DNA of 13,537 nt from Paracoccus liaowanqingii (GCF_004683865.2 NZ_CP040756.1:1-13537), one strand, 5' to 3'. Positions 1-5,931 are shown, numbered from the stretch's first letter. Made by a program: numbers and translations. The notes: a model not told the origin generated them from the sequence alone.

Positions 1-65
1 ACCTAAGCTTGCGCCACGTGTCAAAGAGCATAGACCCGGAGAACGAGACCTCAGGGGTGGCAAAA

Positions 66-344
66 TTGAAAAACCGTGATTTTCATAAAATGCTCCTGGT
101 TGCGGGAATGTCGGCGGATCAGATCGACACCGTGCTTGAGGGTTTTTACGCCTTCGGCGGTGCGTCTGAAATCATGTCCCTGAACGACTATGCAACCGCC
201 ATCAGGAATTATGACGTGCTGGAGAACTGTGTGGCCCCTGATGACGCCCACAGCCCTGTGGCGCGCTATCTCATTTCCCTGGGCGCCCGGATGGCCGATT
301 GGGAAGACAGGGTGCCGGGGGTGGTGGCCGTTGCACTGATCTAG
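66..344 (+). CDS. Small protein of unknown family, paralogue A
   Basis: I do not recognise this 92-residue protein, but it clearly belongs with the genes at 425-679 and 3712-3978. All three share an N-terminal block (F/Y-x-x-M-x-x-x-x-G-M/L-x-x-D-Q) and a strongly conserved C-terminal block ending S-L-G-x-R-x-A-x-W-E-D. The predicted character is a soluble, mostly helical protein without signal peptide or membrane span. The frame is open further upstream (TTG at 9), but the TTG at 66 lies where the paralogues start and has a purine-rich AGGGG about 8 bases ahead; GTG at 57 is an alternative. Compared with its paralogues it has a different, hydrophobic tail (VVAVALI) after the conserved WED. 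It is followed 80 bases later by a second copy in the same direction, so the two may be cotranscribed. Function unknown; coding status is supported by conservation among the three copies. Confidence 0.7.
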   Translation: MKNRDFHKMLLVAGMSADQIDTVLEGFYAFGGASEIMSLNDYATAIRNYDVLENCVAPDDAHSPVARYLISLGARMADWEDRVPGVVAVALI

Positions 345-424
345 TTTGTCTCAATCTCCGGCTTTCCTTGCAAGCATGATCAACTCCCTACATTCTCCTG
401 CCTTTGCAGGTGATAGAGTGGCTT

Positions 425-679
425 ATGAACACCGATGAGTACCGGGCTATGTTCCGATCAGTTGGCTTAACAGAGGATCAGCTCAACACCGTGATGAGTT
501 ATTTCCTCACCTTCCGCGAGGCGCCCCAAATCACCTCTACGAGTTGTTTTGAGATGGCCGTGGCCATCTATGCGGTGATGGATGGCAGTCTGAACCCTGC
601 CGATCTCCACAGCCCTGCGGCGCGTTATATGATTTCCCTCGGCACCCGGATTGCAGCTTGGGAAGACCAGGCGACCTGA
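425..679 (+). CDS. Small protein of unknown family, paralogue B
   Basis: Second copy of the unrecognised family, 84 residues. The ATG at 425 is chosen over the upstream TTG at 404 because it aligns to the base with the ATG of the copy at 3712: both proteins have MFxxxG at residues 9-14. The C-terminal stretch from DLHSP to WEDQ matches the 3712 copy at about 20 of 23 residues, so this segment is probably the functional core. The middle (residues 20-55) is much less conserved. A tandem arrangement with paralogue A suggests local duplication. A strong hairpin about 60 bases after the stop could end transcription. No catalytic motif, signal peptide or DNA-binding motif is apparent; a role in protein-protein interaction is possible but is only a guess. 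Confidence 0.75.
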   Translation: MNTDEYRAMFRSVGLTEDQLNTVMSYFLTFREAPQITSTSCFEMAVAIYAVMDGSLNPADLHSPAARYMISLGTRIAAWEDQAT

Positions 680-737
680 CGCCCCGGCTCAACCCTGAGC
701 CTGCCCTCCTCTTCGTAACTGGCGTTATGACACGGAA

Positions 738-767
738 AACCCCGGAGCGATCTCTCGCGCCGGGGTT
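738..767. terminator. Terminator-like stem-loop after the paralogue pair
   Basis: AACCCCGG (738-745) and CCGGGGTT (760-767) pair perfectly; inner bases (GCGA/TCGC) extend the stem. The run of A before the stem and TT after it fit a weak bidirectional intrinsic terminator. It lies 60 bases after paralogue B. Confidence 0.6.
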
Positions 768-880
768 GTCAGTACCAGGTAACTAAAGACCATATGAACA
801 TCCCATATACGCGAGTGCCCGGACTAAAGTTCCCGCGAAAAACCGGCGACATTAACATTCCATATCTCCCATCATCGGCA

Positions 881-924
881 CTGGTCTAAGGTGTAGCGTT
901 GGCTGGTCTAAGGTGTAGCGTTGG
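881..924. repeat. Perfect 22-bp tandem duplication (iteron-like)
   Basis: Positions 881-902 and 903-924 are identical head-to-tail units beginning CTGGTCTAAGG and ending GTAGCGTTGG. A period of about two helical turns is typical of iterons or protein-binding arrays, but there are only two units and no rep gene adjoins. It could also be a simple recent duplication. Confidence 0.85.
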
Positions 925-951
925 CAAGAAGTGCGAACGTAAGCTTTACAC
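923..951 (+). repeat. 29-bp motif shared with 7715-7744
   Basis: Sister copy of the motif after the 8-bp array; here it follows the 22-bp tandem duplication and precedes the region with the RHH gene and MobQ relic. Confidence 0.7.
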
Positions 952-1256
952 ATGCAAAGGCCCCGGCATCATCGCGATACCGAGGCCCCCTCGCCCTGAC
1001 GCGGGCTGCACACCTGCGCGTGCGGTGACTGCCCCCGGATCGCGCCGTGACAGCCTGCGCCGCGCCCCCCAAATGGCAAGGGGCCGCGCCCTGACGGGGT
1101 TTTCGGCGATGTCAGCCGGGCACTCACCGTCTGATCCCAGATGCTCTACAGGCAGATCAGCCGTAGAGTGCATCCTGGTCCTAACTCCTCAGTCGGCCTT
1201 CTCGGCCCAACCCTGATCAATGATGAGACGAGTAAGCGCCGCCGCTGGTGGCCGTT

Positions 1257-1409
1257 CTAGGCTGTGTCTGGCAGGGCCTGCTCGATCAGCCTGCGGATGA
1301 CTTCGGGCCGGGACGGCAGATCCGCAGCCTGGCGTCGGCAGGCGTCCAGGCGCTCGACCATCGCGGCCGGCATGCGAACCAGAACCTGCACCTCTTTTGC
1401 ATCAGCCAT
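1257..1409 (-). CDS. Small ribbon-helix-helix DNA-binding protein
   Basis: A 50-residue protein with the ribbon-helix-helix pattern: a short N-terminal strand (VQVLVRMP, residues 7-14), then two helices (AMVERLDACRRQA and SRPEVIRRLIEQAL). That is the size and layout of CopG/Arc-type regulators that act as dimers on DNA. The ATG at 1409 is preferred over an upstream in-frame start because of an AGGA-containing site just ahead and because the fold begins right there. It is divergent from the gene at 1510. With a MobQ-type relaxase remnant next door, it could be a mobilisation accessory protein or a local repressor; a palindrome TATCATGATA at 1454-1463 is a candidate operator. Confidence 0.7.
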   Translation of the reverse strand: MADAKEVQVLVRMPAAMVERLDACRRQAADLPSRPEVIRRLIEQALPDTA

Positions 1410-1453
1410 GGGGGATCCTAATATTTTTTTCGACCGGACGCGCGGGCGCTCAG

Positions 1454-1463
1454 TATCATGATA
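1454..1463. promoter_or_regulatory. Palindrome between divergent small genes, possible RHH operator
   Basis: TATCATGATA is a perfect 10-bp palindrome in the 100-base gap between the RHH gene (minus strand) and the 68-codon gene (plus strand), with an A/T-rich patch beside it. Placement suits an autoregulatory operator, but short palindromes are common. Confidence 0.3.
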
Positions 1464-1509
1464 TCGGCATCTCTTGACCCCCGACAACTTGTCCAAATGG
1501 AGACCGACG

Positions 1510-1716
1510 ATGCACCACGCCCCCGGCGCTTTTGCCCCTGCCTGTGTCCAGGACGTCGAACCGTTCCTGGATCTGGCGGATCGGATGACCCCGGACCGCC
1601 TGCGCCAGCTGGCGGCGCTCTGCGCGGCCCGCGGGGGCGGTCTGGAGGTGATGGCGGGGCCACTGCGCGCCTATGCCGAGGTCCAGGGCCGTTCAACCGC
1701 CGGGACCGGTGCATAA
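1510..1716 (+). CDS. Hypothetical 68-aa protein beside the mobilisation remnant
   Basis: Unrecognised small protein. The ATG at 1510 has a good GGAGA site about 7 bases ahead; starting further upstream (1474) is less likely. Residues 14-60 look helical (DVEPFLDLADRMTPDRLRQLAALCA...) with no signal peptide or transmembrane span. It is divergent from the RHH gene and runs convergently into the relaxase scrap at 1735-1828. The opposite strand is also open over this stretch and is in the frame of the relaxase scrap, so an antisense reading cannot be wholly excluded; the ribosome binding site favours the plus strand. Function not inferable. Confidence 0.5.
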   Translation: MHHAPGAFAPACVQDVEPFLDLADRMTPDRLRQLAALCAARGGGLEVMAGPLRAYAEVQGRSTAGTGA

Positions 1717-1734
1717 AACCTAATGTTCCATTCC

Positions 1735-1828
1735 GGTTCTTGGTGGGGAACCCCTCGGGACCGATCTCCCGGGTGGTCAGCAGGATATGGGCATGATGGT
1801 TGCGGTCGTCCCCCTCGCGCCCGGGGTT
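1735..1828 (-). pseudogene. Relic of a MobQ (MobA/MobL) relaxase, His-rich motif only
   Basis: Read on the minus strand, this stretch encodes REGDDRNHHAHILLTTR followed by EIGPEGFPTKNR. This is the metal-binding motif of MobA/MobL-type relaxases (consensus roughly DRNxHAHIxxTTR), the His cluster that positions the cation for cleavage at nic. Neither the N-terminal catalytic Tyr region nor the rest of the protein can be found: the match stops abruptly at about 1828, where the sequence switches to AT-rich DNA, and fades after about 1735. I read this as a leftover of a mobilisation gene destroyed by the arrival of the AT-rich island. The motif is distinctive enough to be fairly sure of the family despite the short length. 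Confidence 0.75.
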
Positions 1829-1854
1829 TATTTATTAAAAAAAGCAGTTCAATT

Positions 1855-2412
1855 TCATAATTTAAAATCGGAAATGCACGCAGCTATTTTGCGCTCCAAA
1901 TTAGTAAGAAGCAGAGAGCGCAAGTTTTGAACTGGCGCATCATCCTCGATTTCTTTCATGGCATCAAGCATTACAATCTCCACCAAGCGTTCCGCAGCGT
2001 CGTCATTACCTAGTTTCAGGCGACTATAAGGCAACATATGAAGAAGAATTTTTTGTATATTCCCCGGAGAATCCGAATAAAGGCGCTGACTATGGAGATC
2101 CACGAGCAATCTTCGGGTTATGCTTGGCTTATTATAAATTGAATAATTTTGATAATACGAAGGAATAATTTCTGGATTATAAGCAGTAAGAAATAAAAAT
2201 GGTAGCTCTTGTGTCTTCAGTGCTTTCGCCACTGGGAATGACGTTTCACTTCCTAATAGAACGTCGAGAATGGCTGCATCAGCATCGGAAACATGATGTA
2301 AAGCGTCACCCACGTCGGCAAATGGGCCAACTACGTTATCTCCAAGACTCGAAATTTCCAGTGATAGTTGTCTTGCAATATGGTATTCATCTTCCACAAC
2401 AAGTATTTGCAC
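1855..2412 (-). CDS. FAT GUY-like response regulator with C-terminal extension
   Basis: A 185-residue receiver protein. Residues 1-105 form a REC domain: acidic pocket VVEDE (E7, D8, E9), phospho-acceptor D50 in AAILDV, T76 in FLTAY, and K95 in YNKP. The segment PFLFLTAY plus a Pro five residues on resembles the FAT GUY signature of alphaproteobacterial single-domain regulators (LovR, SdrG types), which work with HWE/HisKA_2 kinases in the general stress response; here the usual Gly after Thr is Ala. The last 80 residues are an extension I cannot assign, with no HTH visible. The GTG start at 2412 has an excellent GGAGG seven bases ahead. The gene is markedly richer in A/T than its surroundings. 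The BLUF gene lies divergently 670 bases away. No histidine kinase is in the window. Confidence 0.85.
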   Translation of the reverse strand: MQILVVEDEYHIARQLSLEISSLGDNVVGPFADVGDALHHVSDADAAILDVLLGSETSFPVAKALKTQELPFLFLTAYNPEIIPSYYQNYSIYNKPSITRRLLVDLHSQRLYSDSPGNIQKILLHMLPYSRLKLGNDDAAERLVEIVMLDAMKEIEDDAPVQNLRSLLLTNLERKIAACISDFKL

Positions 2413-2498
2413 AAGCTACCTCCATTCTTCTGACCAATATTACCATACATAATCTCGGCGGAGCGGAAAAATTCCTGCCTAGTTCGTGTTGACCAAGG

Positions 2499-2651
2499 GA
2501 GGTTTGTGCCCGTCAAGCGTGGGCTGCAGAGGCGGCCCGCCGGCTTGCAGAAGCGCAGCCAAATCTGGCCGAGGCGCGCCATCGCGTGGCGGAGGCGCGG
2601 GCGATCCTTGTCCGGGTCGATCTGACACTTCAGATCCAATTAAAGGCGTGA
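2499..2651 (+). pseudogene. GC-rich scrap of an Ala/Glu-rich coiled-coil protein
   Basis: A 150-base GC-rich patch inside AT-rich DNA is open on the plus strand and reads AAEAARRLAEAQ...LAEARHRVAEARAILVRVDL before a TGA at 2649-2651. It has heptad-like Ala/Glu/Arg periodicity, as in C-terminal coiled coils of plasmid KfrA-type or relaxase proteins, and no start codon. It is probably the 3' end of a broken gene; identity is unknown. Confidence 0.35.
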
Positions 2652-2963
2652 ACTTACGCCCGCCAGTTCGCTCACTACAAACTCTGTCTTAGCGGGAACC
2701 GAACGCCGATTGCTCGCCTTTATGGAATTTTCACCGATCACCGGACATGATAAACCGCCAACGAAAATTTATATATTTAGAGAATTATTAATATATAATA
2801 TTAATCTTGCTACCTCCAACGAGCAATAGTCAGTTTATAAATTTTGGTATGAAAAATACTTTAGGTTGCATGTCATACTTAGTCATGAGATCGTAAATTT
2901 GATGTAGTCTTCTTGTGGATCAATGGTCTAGCGTTCTCCGGCAAAAAATTGGAGATTTCAGCG

Positions 2964-3011
2964 ATGAGGACTTTCAACTTAAGCGGCATCATTGCTCACA
3001 AAGAGTTTTAA
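2964..3011 (+). CDS. Possible 15-codon leader peptide upstream of BLUF
   Basis: ATG at 2964 opens a short frame (MRTFNLSGIIAHKEF, stop 3009-3011) preceded by a plausible GGAG (2951-2954). Its stop codon lies inside a near-perfect hairpin (3001-3024) that precedes the BLUF gene. This could be a translated leader, or chance. Confidence 0.25.
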   Translation: MRTFNLSGIIAHKEF

Positions 3012-3024
3012 TATAAAAACTCTT
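3001..3024. promoter_or_regulatory. Near-perfect 24-bp palindrome upstream of BLUF
   Basis: AAGAGTTTT (3001-3009) pairs with AAAACTCTT (3016-3024), with only one mismatched pair in the whole palindrome. It lies 58 bases before the BLUF start and is not followed by a T-run, so an operator or a leader-RNA hairpin fits better than a terminator. Confidence 0.45.
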
Positions 3025-3081
3025 GCGACGTTCTTATTTTAATATTCCCGCAAATCTTGTAGGCTTCAGAAGGAGGAAAAA

Positions 3082-3504
3082 ATGCAACTCACCAGGCTTA
3101 TTTATGCTTCAAACCATGGAGGAATAGAGCGCGAAGGCCTTGAGGACATTTTGATAAAATCCCAAGCCAACAATAAGCAAGATGGAATCACCGGACTTCT
3201 CATTTCAAGCGATGAAGATTTTATTCAACTCATTGAAGGAGGTAGGACAGTCGTTGCGAAATGCTTCATGCGAATTATGCAGGATGATCGGCATCAAAAT
3301 ATCAAAGTTTTACTAGCCAGCCCGATTGAATCGCGGCTCTTTTCCAGTTGGGATATGCAGAGCATTAGCGCTTCGCAAATCAACACAAATTCTCTAAATC
3401 AATATTTGAGAAATGGCTCGTTTGATTCAGATGAGATGTCCCATGAGGACATTGAAGAGCTTTTTTCAAAGTTATCAAAAGAGCTTGAAGATATTAAATC
3501 TTGA
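3082..3504 (+). CDS. Short BLUF-domain blue-light photoreceptor
   Basis: A 140-residue single-domain BLUF protein (flavin-based blue-light sensor). The family's key residues are in place: Y8 in RLIYAS, N31 ahead of GITGLL, Q49 in FIQLIEG, and W90/M92 in SSWDM; the Y/N/Q spacing is close to that of PixD (Slr1694). In known BLUF proteins, light rearranges the hydrogen bonds around FAD through Tyr and Gln and alters binding to a partner protein. Residues 105-140 form a short acidic, helical C-terminal cap. There is no output domain, so signalling must go through a partner. The ATG at 3082 follows a very strong AAGGAGG site. The gene is AT-rich like the divergent response regulator, and the two probably arrived together. 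A link like PixD with the receiver protein PixE is possible but inferred. Confidence 0.92.
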   Translation: MQLTRLIYASNHGGIEREGLEDILIKSQANNKQDGITGLLISSDEDFIQLIEGGRTVVAKCFMRIMQDDRHQNIKVLLASPIESRLFSSWDMQSISASQINTNSLNQYLRNGSFDSDEMSHEDIEELFSKLSKELEDIKS

Positions 3505-3555
3505 ATAAAATATTTTATCACAAAAATAAAAATTTTAGTGCTTTTCCCTTTAATC

Positions 3556-3672
3556 ATGCGCTCAGTGCAGCTGATTTCAGCTGTGGACCTCTGGCGTCGT
3601 TTGCTTGATGGCCCTGCGCTGCATTCCCTGACAGTGCTGGGCCTCAATACTGCGGGTCAGTTTCTTGATTGA
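3556..3672 (+). pseudogene. 38-codon coding scrap, unrecognised
   Basis: Just where AT-rich DNA gives way to GC-richer DNA, a plus-strand frame reads MRSVQLISAVDLWRRLLDG... and ends ...TAGQFLD. The composition looks protein-like, but there is no ribosome binding site. It may be the 3' end of a gene truncated by the island or a very small gene. No family recognised. Confidence 0.3.
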
Positions 3673-3711
3673 AGGCATGAATAGCCACCTTTTCAGATAT
3701 TCGGAGTTCCC

Positions 3712-3978
3712 ATGGTACATCGCAACTTCCAGGAGATGTTTCTGGCGGCGGGCATGCCGGAGGATCAGGTCGATAACGTCCTCGATCACTTCCATGCTGT
3801 TGGTGAGGCTGCTGACATCATCTCAGTGGCCGAGTACGAAACGGCCAAGTCAATTCATGAGGTCATGGATGCATCCGTTCCTTCCGGGGACCTCCACAGC
3901 CCTGTGGCGCGCTATCTCATCTCCCTTGGTGCCCGGATCGCAGCTTGGGAGGACCAGAACATCCAGCGCCCTCTTTGA
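3712..3978 (+). CDS. Small protein of unknown family, paralogue C
   Basis: Third copy of the unrecognised family at 66-344 and 425-679; 88 residues. The ATG at 3712 has GGAG seven bases ahead (CGGAGTTCCC). It shares MFLAAGM-x-EDQ (residues 9-19) with paralogue A/B and almost the whole C-terminal core from DLHSP to WEDQ with paralogue B. The middle and the short tail (NIQRPL) vary. It stands alone, separated from the other two by the mobilisation relic and the AT-rich island, so the original cluster may have been split or duplicated by rearrangement. The nuclease gene follows 126 bases later in the same direction. No known motif; probably cytoplasmic. Confidence 0.78.
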   Translation: MVHRNFQEMFLAAGMPEDQVDNVLDHFHAVGEAADIISVAEYETAKSIHEVMDASVPSGDLHSPVARYLISLGARIAAWEDQNIQRPL

Positions 3979-4104
3979 CCGTCCTGCTCAAACCCCGACC
4001 CGTGCTGGTCACAAGAACAATTTTTTGCGCCACTACTGTAAACAACGACTTATTTATTCTTGAAATGCATGTACACCCAAACAATTACAACCTTGAGGTG
4101 TTTC

Positions 4105-4782
4105 ATGAGACTTTTGGCTCTTGCCGCGGCTTTGCTCCTGGTCACTCATCTGCCGACTGCAGCAGCTGAACATACCGGCAATGTCACCCAGGGCGTGGCG
4201 ACTGTCATTGATGGCGACACACTTGAAATCCACGGGTCACGCATTCGCCTGCACGGTATCGATGCTCCGGAAAGCAGACAAACCTGCAGTGAAAGCGATG
4301 GGTCGGCCTCGCGATGCGGACAGGTGGCGGCATTGTTTCTTGCCGAAAAGATCGGTCGGACCCCCATCCTGTGTGAGCATCTCGACATGGATCGTTATGG
4401 ACGCATTATTGCAAGGTGCTTTCGCAACCGCGAAGACCTCAACAAATGGATGGTCGGTGAAGGCTTGGCAGTTGCCTACCGTCAGTATTCCTTTGACTAC
4501 ATTGCCGACGAAGATCAGGCACGCGAAGCGCGAAAGGGTGTGTGGCGCACCAAATTTGATATGCCCTGGGATTGGCGCAAAGGAGCGCGCACATCAGAAG
4601 GCTCCGACGAAATCCCGGAGAGGCTGCAGAGACTTGTTCAAGGGTCATACTCCTGCAGTCCTCGGCGGACATGCTCTCAGATCGGAAGCTGCCAGGAAGC
4701 GCGCTGGTATCTGGACAACTGTTCTTGGGGCAGCCGCCTAGACCGCGACAGTGACGGCGTTCCTTGCGAAAGCATCTGCTGA
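4105..4782 (+). CDS. Secreted thermonuclease (SNase-like) with Excalibur tail
   Basis: A 225-residue staphylococcal-nuclease-family protein that would cleave DNA/RNA outside the cytoplasm with calcium. The ATG at 4105 is preferred over the upstream ATG at 4060 because it starts a clean signal peptide (MRLLALAAALLLVTH..., likely cleavage after TAAA near residue 21) and follows a GAGG site. The SNase core spans about residues 27-160: VIDGDTL (D36, D38), IRLHGIDAPE (R48, D53, E56) and DRYGR (R100) match the catalytic Arg/Glu/Arg set. The C-terminus (about 182-225) is Cys-rich and ends with DRDSDGVPCE, the Excalibur calcium-binding motif. The core plus Excalibur arrangement is known in surface or secreted nucleases. 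Likely roles are nutrient scavenging or defence against foreign DNA; neither is shown by the sequence. Confidence 0.9.
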   Translation: MRLLALAAALLLVTHLPTAAAEHTGNVTQGVATVIDGDTLEIHGSRIRLHGIDAPESRQTCSESDGSASRCGQVAALFLAEKIGRTPILCEHLDMDRYGRIIARCFRNREDLNKWMVGEGLAVAYRQYSFDYIADEDQAREARKGVWRTKFDMPWDWRKGARTSEGSDEIPERLQRLVQGSYSCSPRRTCSQIGSCQEARWYLDNCSWGSRLDRDSDGVPCESIC

Positions 4783-4985
4783 CCTTATCGCCGCGCTCTT
4801 GAACGAGGGCAGCAGCAGGACGCCCAGAGACGCCACTCTCCAAAGACGGTCACAGCCCCCGTCGAAGCTGTAGAAGGCCTGCTTGCGGCCTCTGATGGCC
4901 TCCAAGCGCCTATGACTGACCGTCTAATTTGGAACCATGGCAATTTGTTTTGGTTGTTTATAGACTGAAAAAAGGAGACCATCCC
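4783..4985. other. Intergenic, no gene seen; carries stress-type promoter candidate
   Basis: No convincing gene in this 200-base gap. The minus-strand frame over it lacks a ribosome binding site and runs antisense into the next gene. The only signal noticed is the EcfG-like element at 4931-4955. Confidence 0.5.
4931..4955 (+). promoter_or_regulatory. EcfG-like promoter candidate upstream of 72-aa gene
   Basis: GGAAC (4931-4935), 17 bases, then GTT (4953-4955), resembling the alphaproteobacterial general stress promoter (GGAAC-N16-17-cGTT, here gGTT). A start site would fall about 25 bases before the ATG at 4986. Matches of this length also occur by chance. Confidence 0.4.
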
Positions 4986-5204
4986 ATGAGTGGCAATAAG
5001 CATCCTAAGTCAGATGAAGAAATTGATGTTGATCTTCGTGATAACCTTAATGTCGATCCAGGCATAGGAAGGTCCAAGGGTCGATTTGCCATGACAGACG
5101 AGCCGCCAATCGAGGGTGAAAATACGTTCGAAGGAGATGTGAAGAACGATACTACTCCACACGGCGGCATTGACCCAAACCAGCGTGGAAGAACGAATAA
5201 ATAG
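4986..5204 (+). CDS. Small hydrophilic acidic protein (72 aa)
   Basis: A 72-residue very hydrophilic protein (MSGNKHPKSDEEIDVDLRDN..., ending NQRGRTNK) rich in Asp, Glu, Asn and Gly and almost devoid of hydrophobic core residues, so likely disordered. The ATG at 4986 follows a clear AAAGGAG site about eight bases upstream; the frame extends upstream to 4929 but without signal. The repeated acidic/Asn-Pro-Gly pattern (NVDPGIG, IDPNQRG) has the look of alphaproteobacterial small stress-type proteins, but I cannot name the family. The EcfG-like promoter just upstream fits a stress role. It is a single gene, ended by a small CGTAA/TTACG hairpin (about 5211-5225). Confidence 0.75.
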   Translation: MSGNKHPKSDEEIDVDLRDNLNVDPGIGRSKGRFAMTDEPPIEGENTFEGDVKNDTTPHGGIDPNQRGRTNK

Positions 5205-5227
5205 CCACAGCGTAAAAGGCTTACGTG

Positions 5228-5400
5228 CTAGCTGTCACATCCCACATGATTATAAAGCCTCTCCAGAACAGGTCCGGCCTTTGTTTCTGCCAGTCCTTGA
5301 GGGCGTCTATGGGCATTCGCCCTTTCAACACTGATCGCGGGAGCTAACCATTATAGAGCCGCACGTAGTGCAGCAATAAGCTGGCTAAATTAACGGCGAG
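5228..5400 (-). pseudogene. C-terminal remnant of an IS481-type transposase
   Basis: Minus-strand reading gives LASLLLHYVRLYNG, a stop (5344-5346), then LPRSVLKGR and PIDALKDWQKQRPDLF. This is the characteristic end of IS481-family DDE transposases (LLxYVxLYN-x-x-LPQSxLxxxTPxxALKxWxxxxPxLF). After DLF a one-base frame change restores a typical tail, RLYNHVGCDS and stop at 5228-5230. So at least one nonsense and one frameshift mutation are present, and the N-terminal three quarters are gone. The left edge abuts the stop of the gene at 5402. It marks an old insertion and deletion event. Confidence 0.75.
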
Positions 5401-5401
5401 G

Positions 5402-5623
5402 TCAGCGCTCGCGGCGTAGCAGTTCCAGGACCTCGTCTATCTTCAGTTCGATCCGGGCAAGTTGAGCGTCTTTCTCGATTACTGCACGCATCTGTTGGCT
5501 ATGCAGTTTTGCGTCCTGTGCAAGATTTTTTAGCACACGTTCCTCACCCTGCTTGCGACGCTCCTCAGCGCGCCGGGCATACTCCTCCGGGGGAGTAGGA
5601 TCATCGATGTCCTTCAAATCCAT
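5402..5623 (-). CDS. Small charged coiled-coil protein (73 aa)
   Basis: Not recognised. From the ATG at 5623 the protein reads MDLKDIDDPTPPEEYARRAEERRK..., then a long heptad-like helix ending IELKIDEVLELLRRER. It is highly charged with no membrane span; a coiled coil covers about residues 14-73. The ATG at 5623 is chosen over the one at 5683 because the extra 20 residues look non-native and a purine-rich AAAAGAG stretch lies ahead of 5623. It is oriented against its neighbours and flanked by transposase scraps on both sides, so it may be a passenger of a former insertion element. Confidence 0.6.
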   Translation of the reverse strand: MDLKDIDDPTPPEEYARRAEERRKQGEERVLKNLAQDAKLHSQQMRAVIEKDAQLARIELKIDEVLELLRRER

Positions 5624-5749
5624 CTGGCAGCTCTTTTTGCGATGCGGGGCTGTCAGAATGGCGGCGAAGACTGACCCAGTCAAATCCTAGTAAGGCCGTG
5701 CCTTGGCGAGGAGTTGTTCTGAGAGGGGTGTTGCAGTTGCAGGATATGC

Positions 5750-5818
5750 GAACCCCAAGTTGATTGCATTTCCAAGGGCAAGGCCCCCAAGCGCTACAAG
5801 TTCGGCACCAAACCATAA
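5750..5818 (+). pseudogene. Fragment of an IS5-type DDE transposase
   Basis: Plus-strand reading gives EPQVDCISKGKAPKRYKFGTK and then a stop. This matches the (A)PEVECIxKGKAxxPYEFGxK segment seen in IS5-group transposases. Only about 22 codons survive; the fragment ends at the junction with the AT-rich DNA upstream of 5986. Confidence 0.55.
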
Positions 5819-5906
5819 TTCAAAACAACCCGCTTTATATTTTTAAGCTCCATTTTGTTCCTTAGTAGCCCTGAATAATTTTAATTTAATAAGATTAATT
5901 AATATT

Positions 5907-5931
5907 GGAACATAAAATCATTTCTCATGTT
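5907..5931 (+). promoter_or_regulatory. EcfG-like promoter candidate upstream of PRC-barrel gene
   Basis: GGAAC (5907-5911), 17 bases, GTT (5929-5931; tGTT), in an AT-rich promoter region 55 bases upstream of the start codon at 5986. Resembles the general stress sigma factor promoter with one mismatch to the cGTT consensus. Confidence 0.4.

Larger units (their letters stand above)
680..1256. other. Gene-poor stretch with repeats, possible old origin or oriT region
   Basis: I see no convincing gene here. Frames at 899-1216 (+) and 946-1173 (-) are open only because the DNA is GC-rich; they lack ribosome binding sites and recognisable motifs. The stretch holds the hairpin at 738-767, two imperfect copies of AACATyCCATAT (around 797-808 and 854-865), a 22-bp tandem duplication at 881-924, a 29-bp motif repeated at 7715-7744, and small GC-rich inverted repeats (GGCCCCGG near 960, CCGAGGCC near 980). 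Its position beside the RHH gene and relaxase remnant suggests an oriT or an old origin of replication, but this is inference. Confidence 0.4.
2413..3081. other. AT-rich intergenic region between regulator and BLUF gene
   Basis: Mostly AT-rich and without a convincing gene, apart from a GC-rich coding scrap at 2499-2651 and a tiny leader-like frame at 2964-3011. The stretch 2760-2900 contains runs such as AATTATTAATATATAATATT that could serve as promoter or UP-element DNA. I see no clear sigma-70 or EcfG promoter for either flanking gene. Confidence 0.5.

Noticed and set aside
946..1173. 75-codon minus-strand frame in the repeat region
   Set aside because: No start signal and a composition typical of random GC-rich translation.
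1418..1714. 98-codon minus-strand frame, Pro/Arg-rich
   Set aside because: It is in frame with the relaxase relic but shows no relaxase similarity itself and opposes a gene with a better ribosome binding site; probably open only because of high GC.
3505..3518. ATAAAATATTTTAT palindrome after BLUF
   Set aside because: A pure A/T palindrome in A/T-rich DNA is expected by chance and would make a very weak terminator.
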